A stretch of DNA of 64,000 nt from Tissierellia bacterium (GCA_012735245.1 JAAYHU010000027.1:1-64000); one strand, 5' to 3'. Counted from the first letter of the stretch, positions 10,069 through 21,637 are shown. The notes: a model not told the origin generated them from the letters alone. A program made the numbers and translations.

Positions 10069-11832
10069 TTAATCTATCAAATCTTTGAATTGAGACTTAT
10101 ACAATCTTGCATAAATCTTGTCCTCTGCCAGCAATTCTTCGTGGCTACCCCTTTCTACTATTCCTTCTGAAGTTAAAACTAAAATCTCATCTGCATTCTT
10201 TATGGTAGACAATCTATGGGCTATTACTAAGGTAGTTCTACCCTTAGATAATTCGTCTAAGGATTTTTGAATCATTATTTCTGTTTCATTATCTAGGGCG
10301 GAAGTAGCCTCATCTAAAATCAAAATTGGCGGATTCTTTAAGAACAATCTTGCAATGGATATTCTTTGTTTTTGACCTCCAGATAATTTAACTCCCTTTT
10401 CTCCAATATAAGTGTCATACCCATTTGGCAAGGTCATTATAAAATCGTGGATCCTAGCCCTTTTGGCAGCTTCTATTACCTCATCCTCCCTTGCATCTGG
10501 ATTACCATATACTATGTTTTCGTATATTGTTCCTGTAAAAAGGAATACATCCTGTTGGACTAGTCCAATTTTCTTTCTTAAAGATTTTATCTTAATATCC
10601 TTTATATCTATATCGTCTAACAAGATCTGCCCTTCATCAATATCGTAAAACCTTGGAATTAAATGGCATAAGGTAGTCTTGCCTGCGCCTGAAGGGCCAA
10701 CTAAGGCCACTTTCTTTCCTGGCTCAATAGTTAAATTTAAGTTAGAAAGAACTGTATTTTCACCGTTATTATAGGAAAAGGATACATTTTTAAATTCAAT
10801 TTTTCCTCTTACCTCATCTAATTCAATGGCGTCTTCCTTGTCCACAATATCAGGTTCAATATCCATTATCTCAATAAATCTTTCAAAACCAGTCATACCA
10901 TCTTGTAATTGCTGTGAAAACTCTGCTAGCCTTCTAATTGGCTGCATGAAAAAGTTAACATATAGATTAAAGGAAAATAAATCTCCTAAATTTATAATCT
11001 CCCTATATACAAAATATCCTCCCAGGCTAATTACCAAAAGATTCAATACACTGGATAAAATCCCAATGCCTGAGGTAAATTCAGCCATAACCTTATAGGA
11101 TTCTTTCCTAGCATTACTAAAGTGGAGATTTCCTTCATTGAATTTTTCAATTTCATAATCTTCATTGGTAAAAGACTTAGCAACTCTTATGCCCGAAATA
11201 CTATTTTCCAATTGGGCATTTACATTGGCAATTTTTTTCCTTACTTCTCTAAAGGCGTTAGACATCTTTTTCCTTTTGCTTATTACAAACCAGATCATCA
11301 ATGGTATAAAAGTAAATAGGATTAAGGTTAATCGCCATTCAATATTCAATAATACTATAAACGAGCCTATTAACAGAATAGATGATATAAATAGGTCTTC
11401 TGGGCCGTGGTGTGCCAGCTCTGTAATATCCCTTAAATCGTTTACAATTCTAGACATAATATGTCCTGTTTTATTATTGTCATAATAACTAAAGGGAAGG
11501 GTTTGTAAATGAGTAAATATATCCCTTCTCATATCATGCTCTATTTTAACACCTAAAAGATGGCCCCAATATGAAACAATATAATTGCTTATATATCTTA
11601 TGACGAATAATAAGCACATAATAATAGACCACCTTAATAGTAAATCCATCCTGCCAGCAGGAATGATTTCATTGATTATCCTCCTAGTAAATATTGGAAA
11701 GATTAAATCTGAAACTGCTATAAGTAAAGCAAAAAACATATCTATGAAGAATAAAGCCTTGTGAGGCTTATAGTAAGAAATAAATCTCTTAAGCAATTGG
11801 AAATACCTCCCTACCAAATTATTTCGAGTCAC
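10069..11832 (-). CDS. ABC transporter, fused permease/ATP-binding protein
   Basis: Walker A GPSGAGKTT, signature LSGGQKQR, Walker B ILILDEATSALD; N-terminal TM domain. Confidence 0.95.
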   Translation of the reverse strand: MTRNNLVGRYFQLLKRFISYYKPHKALFFIDMFFALLIAVSDLIFPIFTRRIINEIIPAGRMDLLLRWSIIMCLLFVIRYISNYIVSYWGHLLGVKIEHDMRRDIFTHLQTLPFSYYDNNKTGHIMSRIVNDLRDITELAHHGPEDLFISSILLIGSFIVLLNIEWRLTLILFTFIPLMIWFVISKRKKMSNAFREVRKKIANVNAQLENSISGIRVAKSFTNEDYEIEKFNEGNLHFSNARKESYKVMAEFTSGIGILSSVLNLLVISLGGYFVYREIINLGDLFSFNLYVNFFMQPIRRLAEFSQQLQDGMTGFERFIEIMDIEPDIVDKEDAIELDEVRGKIEFKNVSFSYNNGENTVLSNLNLTIEPGKKVALVGPSGAGKTTLCHLIPRFYDIDEGQILLDDIDIKDIKIKSLRKKIGLVQQDVFLFTGTIYENIVYGNPDAREDEVIEAAKRARIHDFIMTLPNGYDTYIGEKGVKLSGGQKQRISIARLFLKNPPILILDEATSALDNETEIMIQKSLDELSKGRTTLVIAHRLSTIKNADEILVLTSEGIVERGSHEELLAEDKIYARLYKSQFKDLID

Positions 11833-11865
11833 GAATATTATATACTATTTATTTAACCTTTTCAA

Positions 11866-13692
11866 TTACTTAAAATTTATACCTTTAATATCTGTATTAG
11901 TTTCATAGATTAAGTCTAAAATGTAGAAAAAGATCATATATATGAAAGTTATGGAACCTGTGTCATTTAATAAGAATCCCACAATGGCAGTAATTAATAC
12001 GATAATATCCTTATTTCTAAGATGGATCTTATCCCTAATAAGCCCTCTCATTTTCCTAAGGATTAATATTTGAAAAACTATAACTATTGAAAAAGGCGGG
12101 ATAATAGTTAGTTTAAGTAACTCCTTGGCCTTAAAGGAAGCAATAGTCATAAATTCCCATAACCCATTATTCTTAATCCTGTAAAGGAATTCTATAGCAT
12201 GAGATTTGGAAATACTGTTATAGTCTAGTAACATATTAATTGCAAAAATTCCAGCTCCCAGCAAAAGAAATATTAAAGATTTAAAAATACTATTCTTATT
12301 TAAAGAAAAGATTTGGAATAAAATCAGCCCAAATAAAACAACAGATGTTATAAATCCACCTGTATTGACACCAAATCTTGCAGATAGGACTAAGATATTC
12401 AATGAAAAAATAAATAATCCTAGTACTTTTTTAAGTCCCTCTTTCTTTATACCCTTAATGGAGCTAAAGTATGATAAAATAGATGATATTAGTAATACTC
12501 CCATTATTCCATTATTTAATCCGTAATATCTGGCCCCATAGAATAAGTTGTTAAAACCAATATATGAATTATAGATTGTCTTAGGATAAAATAAGGTTCC
12601 CAAGACTATTAAAGCATAAGTCAATAAGCTTAAGGTCTTTACTAGGTTAAGTTTACCTTTGTTTATAGCTTTTATCATTCCATAGGATAAAAAGATACAT
12701 GTTACAATGTATAAAGGTATATTCTTATGAAGATTAAATAATCCCAATATTATTGAAATAGGAATAGACCCAATTAAAGTGCAATAGAGGCCATAGGCCC
12801 AATTATGAATTTCCTTATATTTAAGAAGGCCTATGCCAACAAAAACCTGAATAGAATATATTAGGCCATGAAATATAGTTGTAATTACTAATAGGTTAAT
12901 AGAAGTAGTATAGATTCCTTTTATTATTTCCAATGGACTATCTACTCTAACAATCTCAATGGGTTTTCCCACATCCTTTTTATAATCTATTCCATAAATA
13001 TTTTTTATTTGGACTGAAATATCTTCTAGGGCAATGAAGCCATCCCTTTTTGTAGACTGACTAGTTAATATTCCTGAATCGGTGCCATTAATATAGACAA
13101 TAGGTACTATAAATCTATTTAAAAGACTCCCTTTTTCGTCTGCCACTTTTTCAGGCAGGATGATTATATTCCTATCCCCAAAATAACTTAAATATTTTTT
13201 TAGAATGTCTATTCTTTCATCATGTCCATTAATGTCATAAGAGATTAGCAATATATTAGAATGTTGTAAAAGGTCTTGGGTATTATCAAGGAGCCAATTG
13301 AAATCATACTTGGTCTCACCTGCTTCATAGTCTACTTGGCCTTCACTATTGGCAATCAATAATTTTTCTGTTTCTCCTCCTATGTAGGACACCTTTTCAT
13401 CTTCTAGAACATCTCCTAGATATTCAATTTTAGCGCTTTTATTTTTGAAGTCTCTCAGGGATAATTTCCTGCCAGTATTTATGGACAATAATAGGTTTTC
13501 CTTATTATAGGGAGGCCTAGTCTTATAATTTACAAGTCCGATACTATATTTTTCTAAGGACAAATCTTCGATTATATCAAAGGACAATTCGTCAACTAAG
13601 ATTATGATGGTTTCTTCATTGCCTGCCCATATGAAACTCGGCAAAAATAGTATAAAGAAAAATATTAATAATCCAATGGCTTTTCTTTTCAT
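11866..13692 (-). CDS. Polytopic membrane protein, unknown function
   Basis: Signal peptide, extracytoplasmic domain, then many TM segments. Confidence 0.6.
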   Translation of the reverse strand: MKRKAIGLLIFFFILFLPSFIWAGNEETIIILVDELSFDIIEDLSLEKYSIGLVNYKTRPPYNKENLLLSINTGRKLSLRDFKNKSAKIEYLGDVLEDEKVSYIGGETEKLLIANSEGQVDYEAGETKYDFNWLLDNTQDLLQHSNILLISYDINGHDERIDILKKYLSYFGDRNIIILPEKVADEKGSLLNRFIVPIVYINGTDSGILTSQSTKRDGFIALEDISVQIKNIYGIDYKKDVGKPIEIVRVDSPLEIIKGIYTTSINLLVITTIFHGLIYSIQVFVGIGLLKYKEIHNWAYGLYCTLIGSIPISIILGLFNLHKNIPLYIVTCIFLSYGMIKAINKGKLNLVKTLSLLTYALIVLGTLFYPKTIYNSYIGFNNLFYGARYYGLNNGIMGVLLISSILSYFSSIKGIKKEGLKKVLGLFIFSLNILVLSARFGVNTGGFITSVVLFGLILFQIFSLNKNSIFKSLIFLLLGAGIFAINMLLDYNSISKSHAIEFLYRIKNNGLWEFMTIASFKAKELLKLTIIPPFSIVIVFQILILRKMRGLIRDKIHLRNKDIIVLITAIVGFLLNDTGSITFIYMIFFYILDLIYETNTDIKGINFK

Positions 13693-13701
13693 CTTATCAC
13701 C

Positions 13702-13905
13702 TTAATATATAATCCAACTCAATATTCTAAAAATTCCTAATACCAAGGATAGTATTGAGATTAAAATTTTATATCTATAGACCCTGTCCTTTTCAATATT
13801 TTCCTTTTTGCTGAGTACTTTTAAACCATCTTCTATTATAAGATCATAGTTTTCAAAAACGTAAATAAATATGCTTATGAAAATAAAACACAGGCCAATT
13901 AACAT
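13702..13905 (-). CDS. Small membrane protein, hypothetical
   Basis: 67 aa ORF with two hydrophobic segments between flanking co-directional genes. Confidence 0.5.
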   Translation of the reverse strand: MLIGLCFIFISIFIYVFENYDLIIEDGLKVLSKKENIEKDRVYRYKILISILSLVLGIFRILSWIIY

Positions 13906-13915
13906 GTGATTCCTC

Positions 13916-16900
13916 CTATTCTAAATCGCAAAAAGATGTATGTTTACAATATTTATTGCATCTGTTACTCCTAGGATAGTCTAAGATATTAGACTTATTA
14001 GATACAAAAATCATAAACTCCTCTAAGTCTTTAAGATTTTTCATTAAACTCTCATCATCTATAGGAATATCTACATATTGGCCATTTTCAAGGAAGACTA
14101 TTCTGGCTCTTTCTATTTCCATCTTCATTATTTCACTAACTACATAGGCATAGAGCTGTAACTGAGGAGTATATTTGTAAACTAAATAATCTAGGTTTTC
14201 TATTTTATTTGTCTTATAATCTAATATTTCAGCCTTATCACCATAAATATTTATCCTATCTATTACGCCTGTTATATAATAATCTTTTACCTTCAAATAG
14301 AAGGGTCTTTCAATAAATGTTCTATCATAATCCTCCCTATATAGTTTTATAAAATTTTCTATATATACCTTTACTTCATCATAGACTTTTTGGTTAAATG
14401 GTATGCCATAAGATCTAGATACTTTTTCTAGAAGTTCTTTTATGTCAAGGCCAGACTTGTAGTGCTCACAGAATTTATGAACTATATTGCCCTTCTCTAT
14501 TCCATCTAAGGCTTTTTCAACTTTTAGATTTTCATATTCTTCATCATCAATAGAAGCTAATTTCTTATAATAGTCTAGGAAAAACCTTCTCCTACACTCC
14601 CTAAAGACTAAGAATTGTGTAATACTATACTTATCAATTAATTTCTTGTTAAATTCGGGTATATCATATAATAAAGGCAATTCGATATCTAATGTATCTC
14701 CTTTTAACAAATCCTCTTTAATTAAATTTATTGGTTTATATTCTTCATCTTCCATATGGATTTCAGATATCATTCTACACTTAGAGTAATCAATCAAGTC
14801 CTTAATTAGCTTCTTGTAGCCTGTGTCCTTTCCTTGAAAGCCTAAAATAAGGTAGTCTTCAGCCCTAGTCATGGCCACATATAGGATTCTTTCCATCTCT
14901 TCTTTTTCCTTTTGGGCTAAGTCATCTTTAATTTTATTATAAAGGATTTTGCTATTATCCATGTCTATGCCTATACCTGAGTCCTTTGAAAATACTATTT
15001 TAGGAAATCCTACATTTGGACTAGTACACAATTCAGGAATTATGACTACAGGGAATTGAAGCCCCTTGGACTTGTGGATTGTGAGTATCTTTACTACATT
15101 TGAGTCTTCTGAATATATTTTTTCTTGGGACTCATCCATATCCTTTATCTCATCTAGATAGTCAATAAAATCCTCTAGGCTTTGTATATTATCTCTTTCA
15201 TATTCCCTTACAATGTCTACGAATTTATGGATATTGGCAACTGCCTGCCTTCCACCTTGTTTTAGTAGCATGGATTCAATGAAAAATGTTTTAGATATCA
15301 ATTCATCAACTAAATATTCCAGCCCATAAAGGTGTTTTATTTCATAAAAATATTCCATTAAGTTTACAGCTTCTCTTAGCTTTTTATTTTCTTCCTTACA
15401 TAGGATTTCCCTATTGACTAAGTCCTTCATAGATTCAAATACTGTAGTTTCCCTATATCTTAAAATCCAATACAAGGTCTTATCGGAAAGGCCTACCATA
15501 GGAGATCTTAAAAAACCAATGGTAGCTATAGTATCATAGGGATTGCTAATAGCTTTTAAGGCATTAATTAAATCTATTATTTCCCTTTGTTCAAAAAAAC
15601 CCTTTCCTCCAAAATTATAGAAGGGTATACCAAACCTTTTTAATGCTTCTTCATAGATATGATTTCTAGTAGAAGCCCTAAAAAGAATAGCAAAATCACC
15701 ATAGTCATATTGGCCTGATAATACTAGTTCCTTTATTCTCTTGGCAATAAGCTGGCTTTCATAAATCTTATGGTATTCGCTGGCATTTACCCCCTTAGGA
15801 ACAGTTAAATCTTCTTTTTCCAATATTTCTATATCTATTGGATTAGTTGTAGTTCTGAAATGGGATAAGCTAATATAACGATTGCCCATGATTTTTTGAA
15901 ATATATCATTTATAAACTCTAGTACTGTGTTTACTGTCCTATAGTTTATATCTAAAGTAATGGGCTTAGCCTTAGACACTTCTTCTATATCCTCTATTAC
16001 TTCGTAGAATACATCTAAATCTGCACCTCTAAAGCCATAGATAGATTGTTTTGGATCTCCCACTACAAATAAATTAGCTTTATCTAATTTATTATCTACG
16101 GTAGCTAATTTATAAAAAATCTCTTTCTGCAATTCGTTAATATCTTGAAATTCATCTACCATTATATATTTAAATTTGTCTTGGTACCTCTTTCTAAGGG
16201 CTTCATCATCTAATAGTTTTGAAACCTTTATTTGTAGATCGTCATAGTCTAAGGCCCTTAGTTCTTTCTTCTTGGAGTCGTAATTACTATCTATTTCAAT
16301 CAATAGGTTTAAGACTGTATTATAGATCTCAATATTATTTTTTTCAAAGCTTAACAAAACCCTTTCAATGCTTTCCTTTAATAATTCTATTTTCTCTTGT
16401 TCTTTGCTACTCCTTCCTATATTATCATGGAGGAAGGTCATTATTTCTGGTAATTCATCTTCTTCATATTCCTCATTTTTAAACCTAAGCCAAGTTTCAT
16501 TATCCTTTAGTTTATAGATTTTACTATTTTTAGGAAGCTTCTCCATTAAATATTGAAAAATATCCTTAATCTTGTTTAAATCATCCTGAGATAATTCAAA
16601 GGCCTTTAATTGGTTTAAAGTTCTTTCCTTCAATTGTATAAAACTAAGACCTACAGTTCGAATTTTATTGTAAATATATAATAAGTCCTTAACCAAGGAA
16701 TCTATATTATCCCTTCCAAAGGCTAGAAGCAACTTATAAACTTTTTCATCTTCGTTTATGCCTTTAATCAAGACTTCTTTTATAGATTCCTTTAAGACTT
16801 TCATAGACTGATAATCCTCCAGCATTTCAAAATGTGGATCTATATTAGCTTCCACTGGACATTCCCTGAGGATTTTAGCGCAAAAGCTATGTATGGTAGA

Positions 16901-17263
16901 AATATTAGCCTTCTCCAAATCCCTATAATATTTTCTCCATTTGTAACCCTTACTGAAATTATTGCGGATTTCCTTCCTGATTCTGTCAACCATCTCCTGA
17001 GTAGCTTTTTTTGTAAAGGTTATGGCCACAATCGATTCAATTTCCCTTCCCTTTTCCAGCTTTCCGTGTTCCAATATATAAATATATCTTTCTGTTAAGA
17101 CCTTAGTTTTTCCAGTACCTGCACCAGCATTTACAGCTAAATTCTTATCTATAGTTCTAACAGCATCTTTTTGGGCTTCATTTAAAGTCATCATTTTACC
17201 TCCACTCTGGACTTTATTAAAGGCCATACTCCCCTCTCCATTCTGTGCATTATTTATAGCCAT
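13916..17263 (-). CDS. addA: ATP-dependent helicase/nuclease subunit A
   Basis: UvrD-like motifs (NAGAGTGKTKVLTERY, VDEFQDIN, GDPKQSIYGFRGA) and C-terminal PDDEXK nuclease with Cys cluster; probable start at 17191/17194. Confidence 0.93.
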   Translation of the reverse strand: MAINNAQNGEGSMAFNKVQSGGKMMTLNEAQKDAVRTIDKNLAVNAGAGTGKTKVLTERYIYILEHGKLEKGREIESIVAITFTKKATQEMVDRIRKEIRNNFSKGYKWRKYYRDLEKANISTIHSFCAKILRECPVEANIDPHFEMLEDYQSMKVLKESIKEVLIKGINEDEKVYKLLLAFGRDNIDSLVKDLLYIYNKIRTVGLSFIQLKERTLNQLKAFELSQDDLNKIKDIFQYLMEKLPKNSKIYKLKDNETWLRFKNEEYEEDELPEIMTFLHDNIGRSSKEQEKIELLKESIERVLLSFEKNNIEIYNTVLNLLIEIDSNYDSKKKELRALDYDDLQIKVSKLLDDEALRKRYQDKFKYIMVDEFQDINELQKEIFYKLATVDNKLDKANLFVVGDPKQSIYGFRGADLDVFYEVIEDIEEVSKAKPITLDINYRTVNTVLEFINDIFQKIMGNRYISLSHFRTTTNPIDIEILEKEDLTVPKGVNASEYHKIYESQLIAKRIKELVLSGQYDYGDFAILFRASTRNHIYEEALKRFGIPFYNFGGKGFFEQREIIDLINALKAISNPYDTIATIGFLRSPMVGLSDKTLYWILRYRETTVFESMKDLVNREILCKEENKKLREAVNLMEYFYEIKHLYGLEYLVDELISKTFFIESMLLKQGGRQAVANIHKFVDIVREYERDNIQSLEDFIDYLDEIKDMDESQEKIYSEDSNVVKILTIHKSKGLQFPVVIIPELCTSPNVGFPKIVFSKDSGIGIDMDNSKILYNKIKDDLAQKEKEEMERILYVAMTRAEDYLILGFQGKDTGYKKLIKDLIDYSKCRMISEIHMEDEEYKPINLIKEDLLKGDTLDIELPLLYDIPEFNKKLIDKYSITQFLVFRECRRRFFLDYYKKLASIDDEEYENLKVEKALDGIEKGNIVHKFCEHYKSGLDIKELLEKVSRSYGIPFNQKVYDEVKVYIENFIKLYREDYDRTFIERPFYLKVKDYYITGVIDRINIYGDKAEILDYKTNKIENLDYLVYKYTPQLQLYAYVVSEIMKMEIERARIVFLENGQYVDIPIDDESLMKNLKDLEEFMIFVSNKSNILDYPRSNRCNKYCKHTSFCDLE

Positions 17264-20200
17264 TATTGCACCTCCAATACCTTTTCATACCTGCAAATAT
17301 CCTTATATATACAGAAGGGTGAACATTCCAATGGATTTACTGAAAAGTCCCCATTTAAAATTCCCTCTATTATCTTTTTTATATTGGCTTTTGTTTCTTC
17401 CATAAGCATGTCCCAATCCTCTTTGCTAATGGCCCCTTTATGCCTTTTGGATATTTGACTTGTTTCATCTAAGATGCCTAATTTAACGTCGAATTTTTGT
17501 TGTGAAATCACCCCATATACTCCTGCTACAATATTCTTATCCCGTTGAGATAAAGCATAGATAGGTAATTGTAAGGATAGGCCTTGTAGAATCTTGTCTA
17601 TATCGTATACTCCATAGGGGGAACTTTTGTAATCCATGATTATATACTTATCTTCACCTAATACCTTGTCTATTCTATCTATTTTCCCAGTAAACTTAAC
17701 ATCGACCCCATCAATTTCTATGGAAAAGTCATTTTCCCTCCCAAATTCTACTTCAAAGGCAAAGGGTATTAGTTTTTCCTTAGGATTAGAAATTCTTTCA
17801 ATATCCCTTTCAATAAATTTAATTAATCTATTGTATATATTATCCATAATTAACTGATTCAGTTTATTTTCCAAATCAAAGCCCAATTGTAGGGCATATT
17901 TTGTTATTAATTCTTTAAGATTATCTAAGGTTTCCTCCACATGGAAAGGCTTTTTATCTAAAACATGGTCTTCCAAATCCCTCTTATATTTATAATAATA
18001 TTCTTTTAAAACCTCATGGTATAGGGTCCCAATATCTATAGGCCTATATTCTTGGAAATACCTTTCCATTTCATCTACTTGGAGGATTTTGCTTAACAAA
18101 AAGTAATATGGACATTTACTATAGGCCTCTAGATAAGTATTTGAATATACCTTATTGAGGTGCATTTCTTTTAAATCTTTTATGATACTATCATCTGATA
18201 TGAGACCATTGTACTCGTTATAATCTAAGCAAGCCCTCATATATTCACAATAATTCTTTTCATTGATTATTTTAAATTTATCCTTTAATTTGCCATTATG
18301 AAATATATAATAGGGTTTTATATCTTCTTTTAAGTTATCTAGGTTTAATATTAAATAATTGGATAGTTCGTTAAAGGTAGTTATATTTTCAATATTATTT
18401 TTTATTTGATAATCTAAACCTAAATTTATAGTTTGTACTTTTTCTTCGATTTTTTCTCCTTTAAACATATTTAAGATTTCATCTAAGAAAATTGAAAAAA
18501 TGCTGTCTTCTTCTGTACCTTCACTTAAGGACAGATAAAGAATTTCTTTACATGATCCTATTAATGAAGCGAATTTTATTACTTCATTATTTAACCTATG
18601 ATTATAATTTTTATAATCTAGGCCTATTTCCTTTAAATAGCTATAGTTCATATCATTTATGAAGAAATTGCTTTCTTTTAATACTGGATAATAGTTTGAA
18701 GATAGGCCTGTAATAAATAGGATTTCATGGGTAAACCCTCTGCTACTTATTGGATTGAGAATCTTAACCCCTCTTATGTTACTGTCATCCTCCAATATAT
18801 TTTCATGGCTTATGGCCTTTAATAGGGCATCAAAATAATCTTTAATATTTATCCTATCTTCTATCAAGGCAAGGCCCTTCATATCTTCAATTACTTCCAA
18901 TAGTTTTTCTAAGGCTTGAATATCTCGATGAAGTAGTTGGTAATTTTTATCCCTTTTATATCTATTGTAAATTAGGCCTTTTAGGTCATAGCCTTTGATT
19001 ATATTGCTGAAAATACGGTTGTAATTCTCAACTGAATCCATATCTAATATTAGTTTTAACTCATCATTTAATCTTTCAACTAACTCAGTGATATGCTCCA
19101 TATAGGCCAGGGAGATATTTAAGGCTCTTTCTTGGTTTATGATTCTTTTTAAGTCATCTAAATTGGTAAAATTCATCTTTCTTAAGATGAATTCAATAGC
19201 ATCCATGTAATTTTTATCTAACAGACTAAAATAATGGGCTTTTAATCTAGAAATTATAGACTGTTTAGCCCCTCCCCTTATTCTAGTTTCTATTAGGGTC
19301 AAAAATTCTTTAACTAAGGGAACCTGAATTAAGGGAATTTCCCTTTTCCCGTTTATTGGCACTTTTTCCTCTGCTGCTACCTTAAATAGGGTTTCCTTAT
19401 ATTCATCACTTAAGAGGACTATGGCCATGTTCTCCAACTTATAGCCATTTTTATAGTGCTTTTTTATTTCTACGAAGATTTTTTTTAACTCCAGATAGAT
19501 ACTTGGAGATTTTATTAACCTAATACTATCTGCATAGTTAAGCTTTTCCATTTCTTCATGGAAGAAGTTGTATCCAATGATTTCGAAGATATTCTTTTCT
19601 TTTCCATTAACATATTCTATTTGAAAGCCTAATTCCCTCAAGCTAGAGAGGGTATCTTCAATATTAGGGATTTTAGATTTCATTTCAAAAGGAATATTTA
19701 TATAAATATCAACATCTGTCTTTGAAAGTTCTTTAATAATTTCCATTTCCACAGGCCTAAAATCATAGAATTCATCTATAAGGATAAAATCTAGGCCTTC
19801 AAATATATGTAAATTCTCCTTTAAAATACTTATTGCCTTAAGATAAGCCCCTTCCCTATCAGTTAGGCCTAAGGATTCTAAATATTTTTCATATTCATTA
19901 TAAATATGGCCAATTTCCCTAAAATATGGCTTATTAGGGCAATTTGATAAATAGTCTTCTGGATATACTAGTGACCTTTTAATTTCTCCAATTATATAAT
20001 TCAATCCTTCAATAAATCCTTCCGTTGAACTTATGTCCTTGTAATAATCTAGTTTTCCTTTTTCTTTCAGGCTGTTAATGGATTTCTTTATAATTAAATC
20101 CTTCATTGGTTCATTGATGATAAAATATATTTCATCTTTTAATATCTTGTTGACTATATCATCAAAGGTAAACAGATTTATTTCAAAGACCTTTTCCGTT

Positions 20201-20364
20201 TCATTAATTAGTCTTTTTCTATAATTTTTTAAAAGTCCTCCATGAGGTAATACATAATAAAAGCTACTTCCTAAGCCTTTCTTAAGATATTTTAGGGCCA
20301 TATCAAATAATTCATTTTTCTTATCATTGTTGAAAGGCCCAAAATATACAATCTTATTAGCCAT
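17263..20364 (-). CDS. addB: ATP-dependent nuclease subunit B (AddB-like)
   Basis: Directly upstream of addA; C-terminal nuclease (GTLYHEVL, IMDYKSS) with Cys cluster CSPFCIYKDIC. Confidence 0.88.
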   Translation of the reverse strand: MANKIVYFGPFNNDKKNELFDMALKYLKKGLGSSFYYVLPHGGLLKNYRKRLINETEKVFEINLFTFDDIVNKILKDEIYFIINEPMKDLIIKKSINSLKEKGKLDYYKDISSTEGFIEGLNYIIGEIKRSLVYPEDYLSNCPNKPYFREIGHIYNEYEKYLESLGLTDREGAYLKAISILKENLHIFEGLDFILIDEFYDFRPVEMEIIKELSKTDVDIYINIPFEMKSKIPNIEDTLSSLRELGFQIEYVNGKEKNIFEIIGYNFFHEEMEKLNYADSIRLIKSPSIYLELKKIFVEIKKHYKNGYKLENMAIVLLSDEYKETLFKVAAEEKVPINGKREIPLIQVPLVKEFLTLIETRIRGGAKQSIISRLKAHYFSLLDKNYMDAIEFILRKMNFTNLDDLKRIINQERALNISLAYMEHITELVERLNDELKLILDMDSVENYNRIFSNIIKGYDLKGLIYNRYKRDKNYQLLHRDIQALEKLLEVIEDMKGLALIEDRINIKDYFDALLKAISHENILEDDSNIRGVKILNPISSRGFTHEILFITGLSSNYYPVLKESNFFINDMNYSYLKEIGLDYKNYNHRLNNEVIKFASLIGSCKEILYLSLSEGTEEDSIFSIFLDEILNMFKGEKIEEKVQTINLGLDYQIKNNIENITTFNELSNYLILNLDNLKEDIKPYYIFHNGKLKDKFKIINEKNYCEYMRACLDYNEYNGLISDDSIIKDLKEMHLNKVYSNTYLEAYSKCPYYFLLSKILQVDEMERYFQEYRPIDIGTLYHEVLKEYYYKYKRDLEDHVLDKKPFHVEETLDNLKELITKYALQLGFDLENKLNQLIMDNIYNRLIKFIERDIERISNPKEKLIPFAFEVEFGRENDFSIEIDGVDVKFTGKIDRIDKVLGEDKYIIMDYKSSPYGVYDIDKILQGLSLQLPIYALSQRDKNIVAGVYGVISQQKFDVKLGILDETSQISKRHKGAISKEDWDMLMEETKANIKKIIEGILNGDFSVNPLECSPFCIYKDICRYEKVLEVQ

Positions 20365-20374
20365 GTTTTTCCCC

Positions 20375-21637
20375 CTAATTTTTGATTTTATTTTTCAATT
20401 CTAAGGTCTTATTATTCAATTCCCTTAAGTCAATATTATCTATTGGATTATCCTTTAAATTATACTTTTCCTTTAATTTTAATATCCTATAGACTTTTTC
20501 ATCTATTTCTTCTTCAGTTAATTCGCCGCCTTTTACTGCATCCATAATTTCTTCCATAACCTTAATAGGGTTTTCCTTGCCATGGCAGATTAAAGCCAGG
20601 TCTCCACCTGCCTTTAGAAAGGATAAAACCCCTTCTTCTATTGTGTAGTTTTCCATTATGGCTCCCATGGTCATATCGTCTGATACAACTACTCCATTGA
20701 ATCCTAATTCTCCTCTCAAGAGTTCTCCTATTATCTTTGGAGACATGGTAGCAGGGTAATCATCTATTTCTGGATATAGTATATGGGCAAGCATAATGGC
20801 ATCTACCCCATTATCTATGGCTGCGATAAAAGGTTGTAATTCAAAGGATATCAAGTCTTCCTTTGTTTTATTAACCTTAGGCAGATTCATATGGGAATCT
20901 ATACTAGTATCCCCATGACCAGGAAAATGCTTTACAACGGAGATAACATCCCTATCCATTATACCTAACATAACCTCTATCCCATTATCTACTACAGGTT
21001 CTACACTAGAGCCAAAGGCCCTATTTCCTATAACAGGATTCTTAGGATTGGAATTAATATCTAGAACAGGACTAAAATTCATATTAAAGCCTAAGGATTT
21101 TACCCGTTCTCCTAGAATAGATCCAAGTTCATAGGAAAGATTCCTGTCATTCTTTTTTCCAAATTCAAAGGCTTCAGGCAACCTAGGATAAGCTTTTGGC
21201 AGCCTGCTAACCTTCCCTCCTTCTTCATCTATGGATAAAAATAAGGGAATAGGGTTTTTAGAGTTCATTTCTTTAATACCATTTAATAGGTCTAGGGTTT
21301 GATATTCATCGATTATATTTCTTGAAAATAAAATAAAACCTCCTATTTTATATTCCTCTATTAAACTTGTAATTTCTTCGTTTAACTCAGTCCCTTCAAA
21401 GCTGGCAATTATCAGTTGGCCTATTTTTTCCTCTAAGGACAAAGCCTTTATTTTTTCTTCAATTGGATCAATTGGCTTAGTATCAATTATGTCTTTATTG
21501 GGATCATCAATATGGTTTTCTCCTGGTATATTGCCTATTTGGTCATTATTTTTTGGTAGGCTGTCCTCTTTATTACATCCAACTAGCATAAACATAAGGC
21601 TAAGCAAAACTAAGAATGCTTTTCTCTTGTATATCAT
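20375..21637 (-). CDS. nagZ: Beta-N-acetylhexosaminidase, glycoside hydrolase family 3 (lipoprotein)
   Basis: KHFPGHGDTSIDSHMNLP motif, lipobox LVGC. Confidence 0.9.
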   Translation of the reverse strand: MIYKRKAFLVLLSLMFMLVGCNKEDSLPKNNDQIGNIPGENHIDDPNKDIIDTKPIDPIEEKIKALSLEEKIGQLIIASFEGTELNEEITSLIEEYKIGGFILFSRNIIDEYQTLDLLNGIKEMNSKNPIPLFLSIDEEGGKVSRLPKAYPRLPEAFEFGKKNDRNLSYELGSILGERVKSLGFNMNFSPVLDINSNPKNPVIGNRAFGSSVEPVVDNGIEVMLGIMDRDVISVVKHFPGHGDTSIDSHMNLPKVNKTKEDLISFELQPFIAAIDNGVDAIMLAHILYPEIDDYPATMSPKIIGELLRGELGFNGVVVSDDMTMGAIMENYTIEEGVLSFLKAGGDLALICHGKENPIKVMEEIMDAVKGGELTEEEIDEKVYRILKLKEKYNLKDNPIDNIDLRELNNKTLELKNKIKN

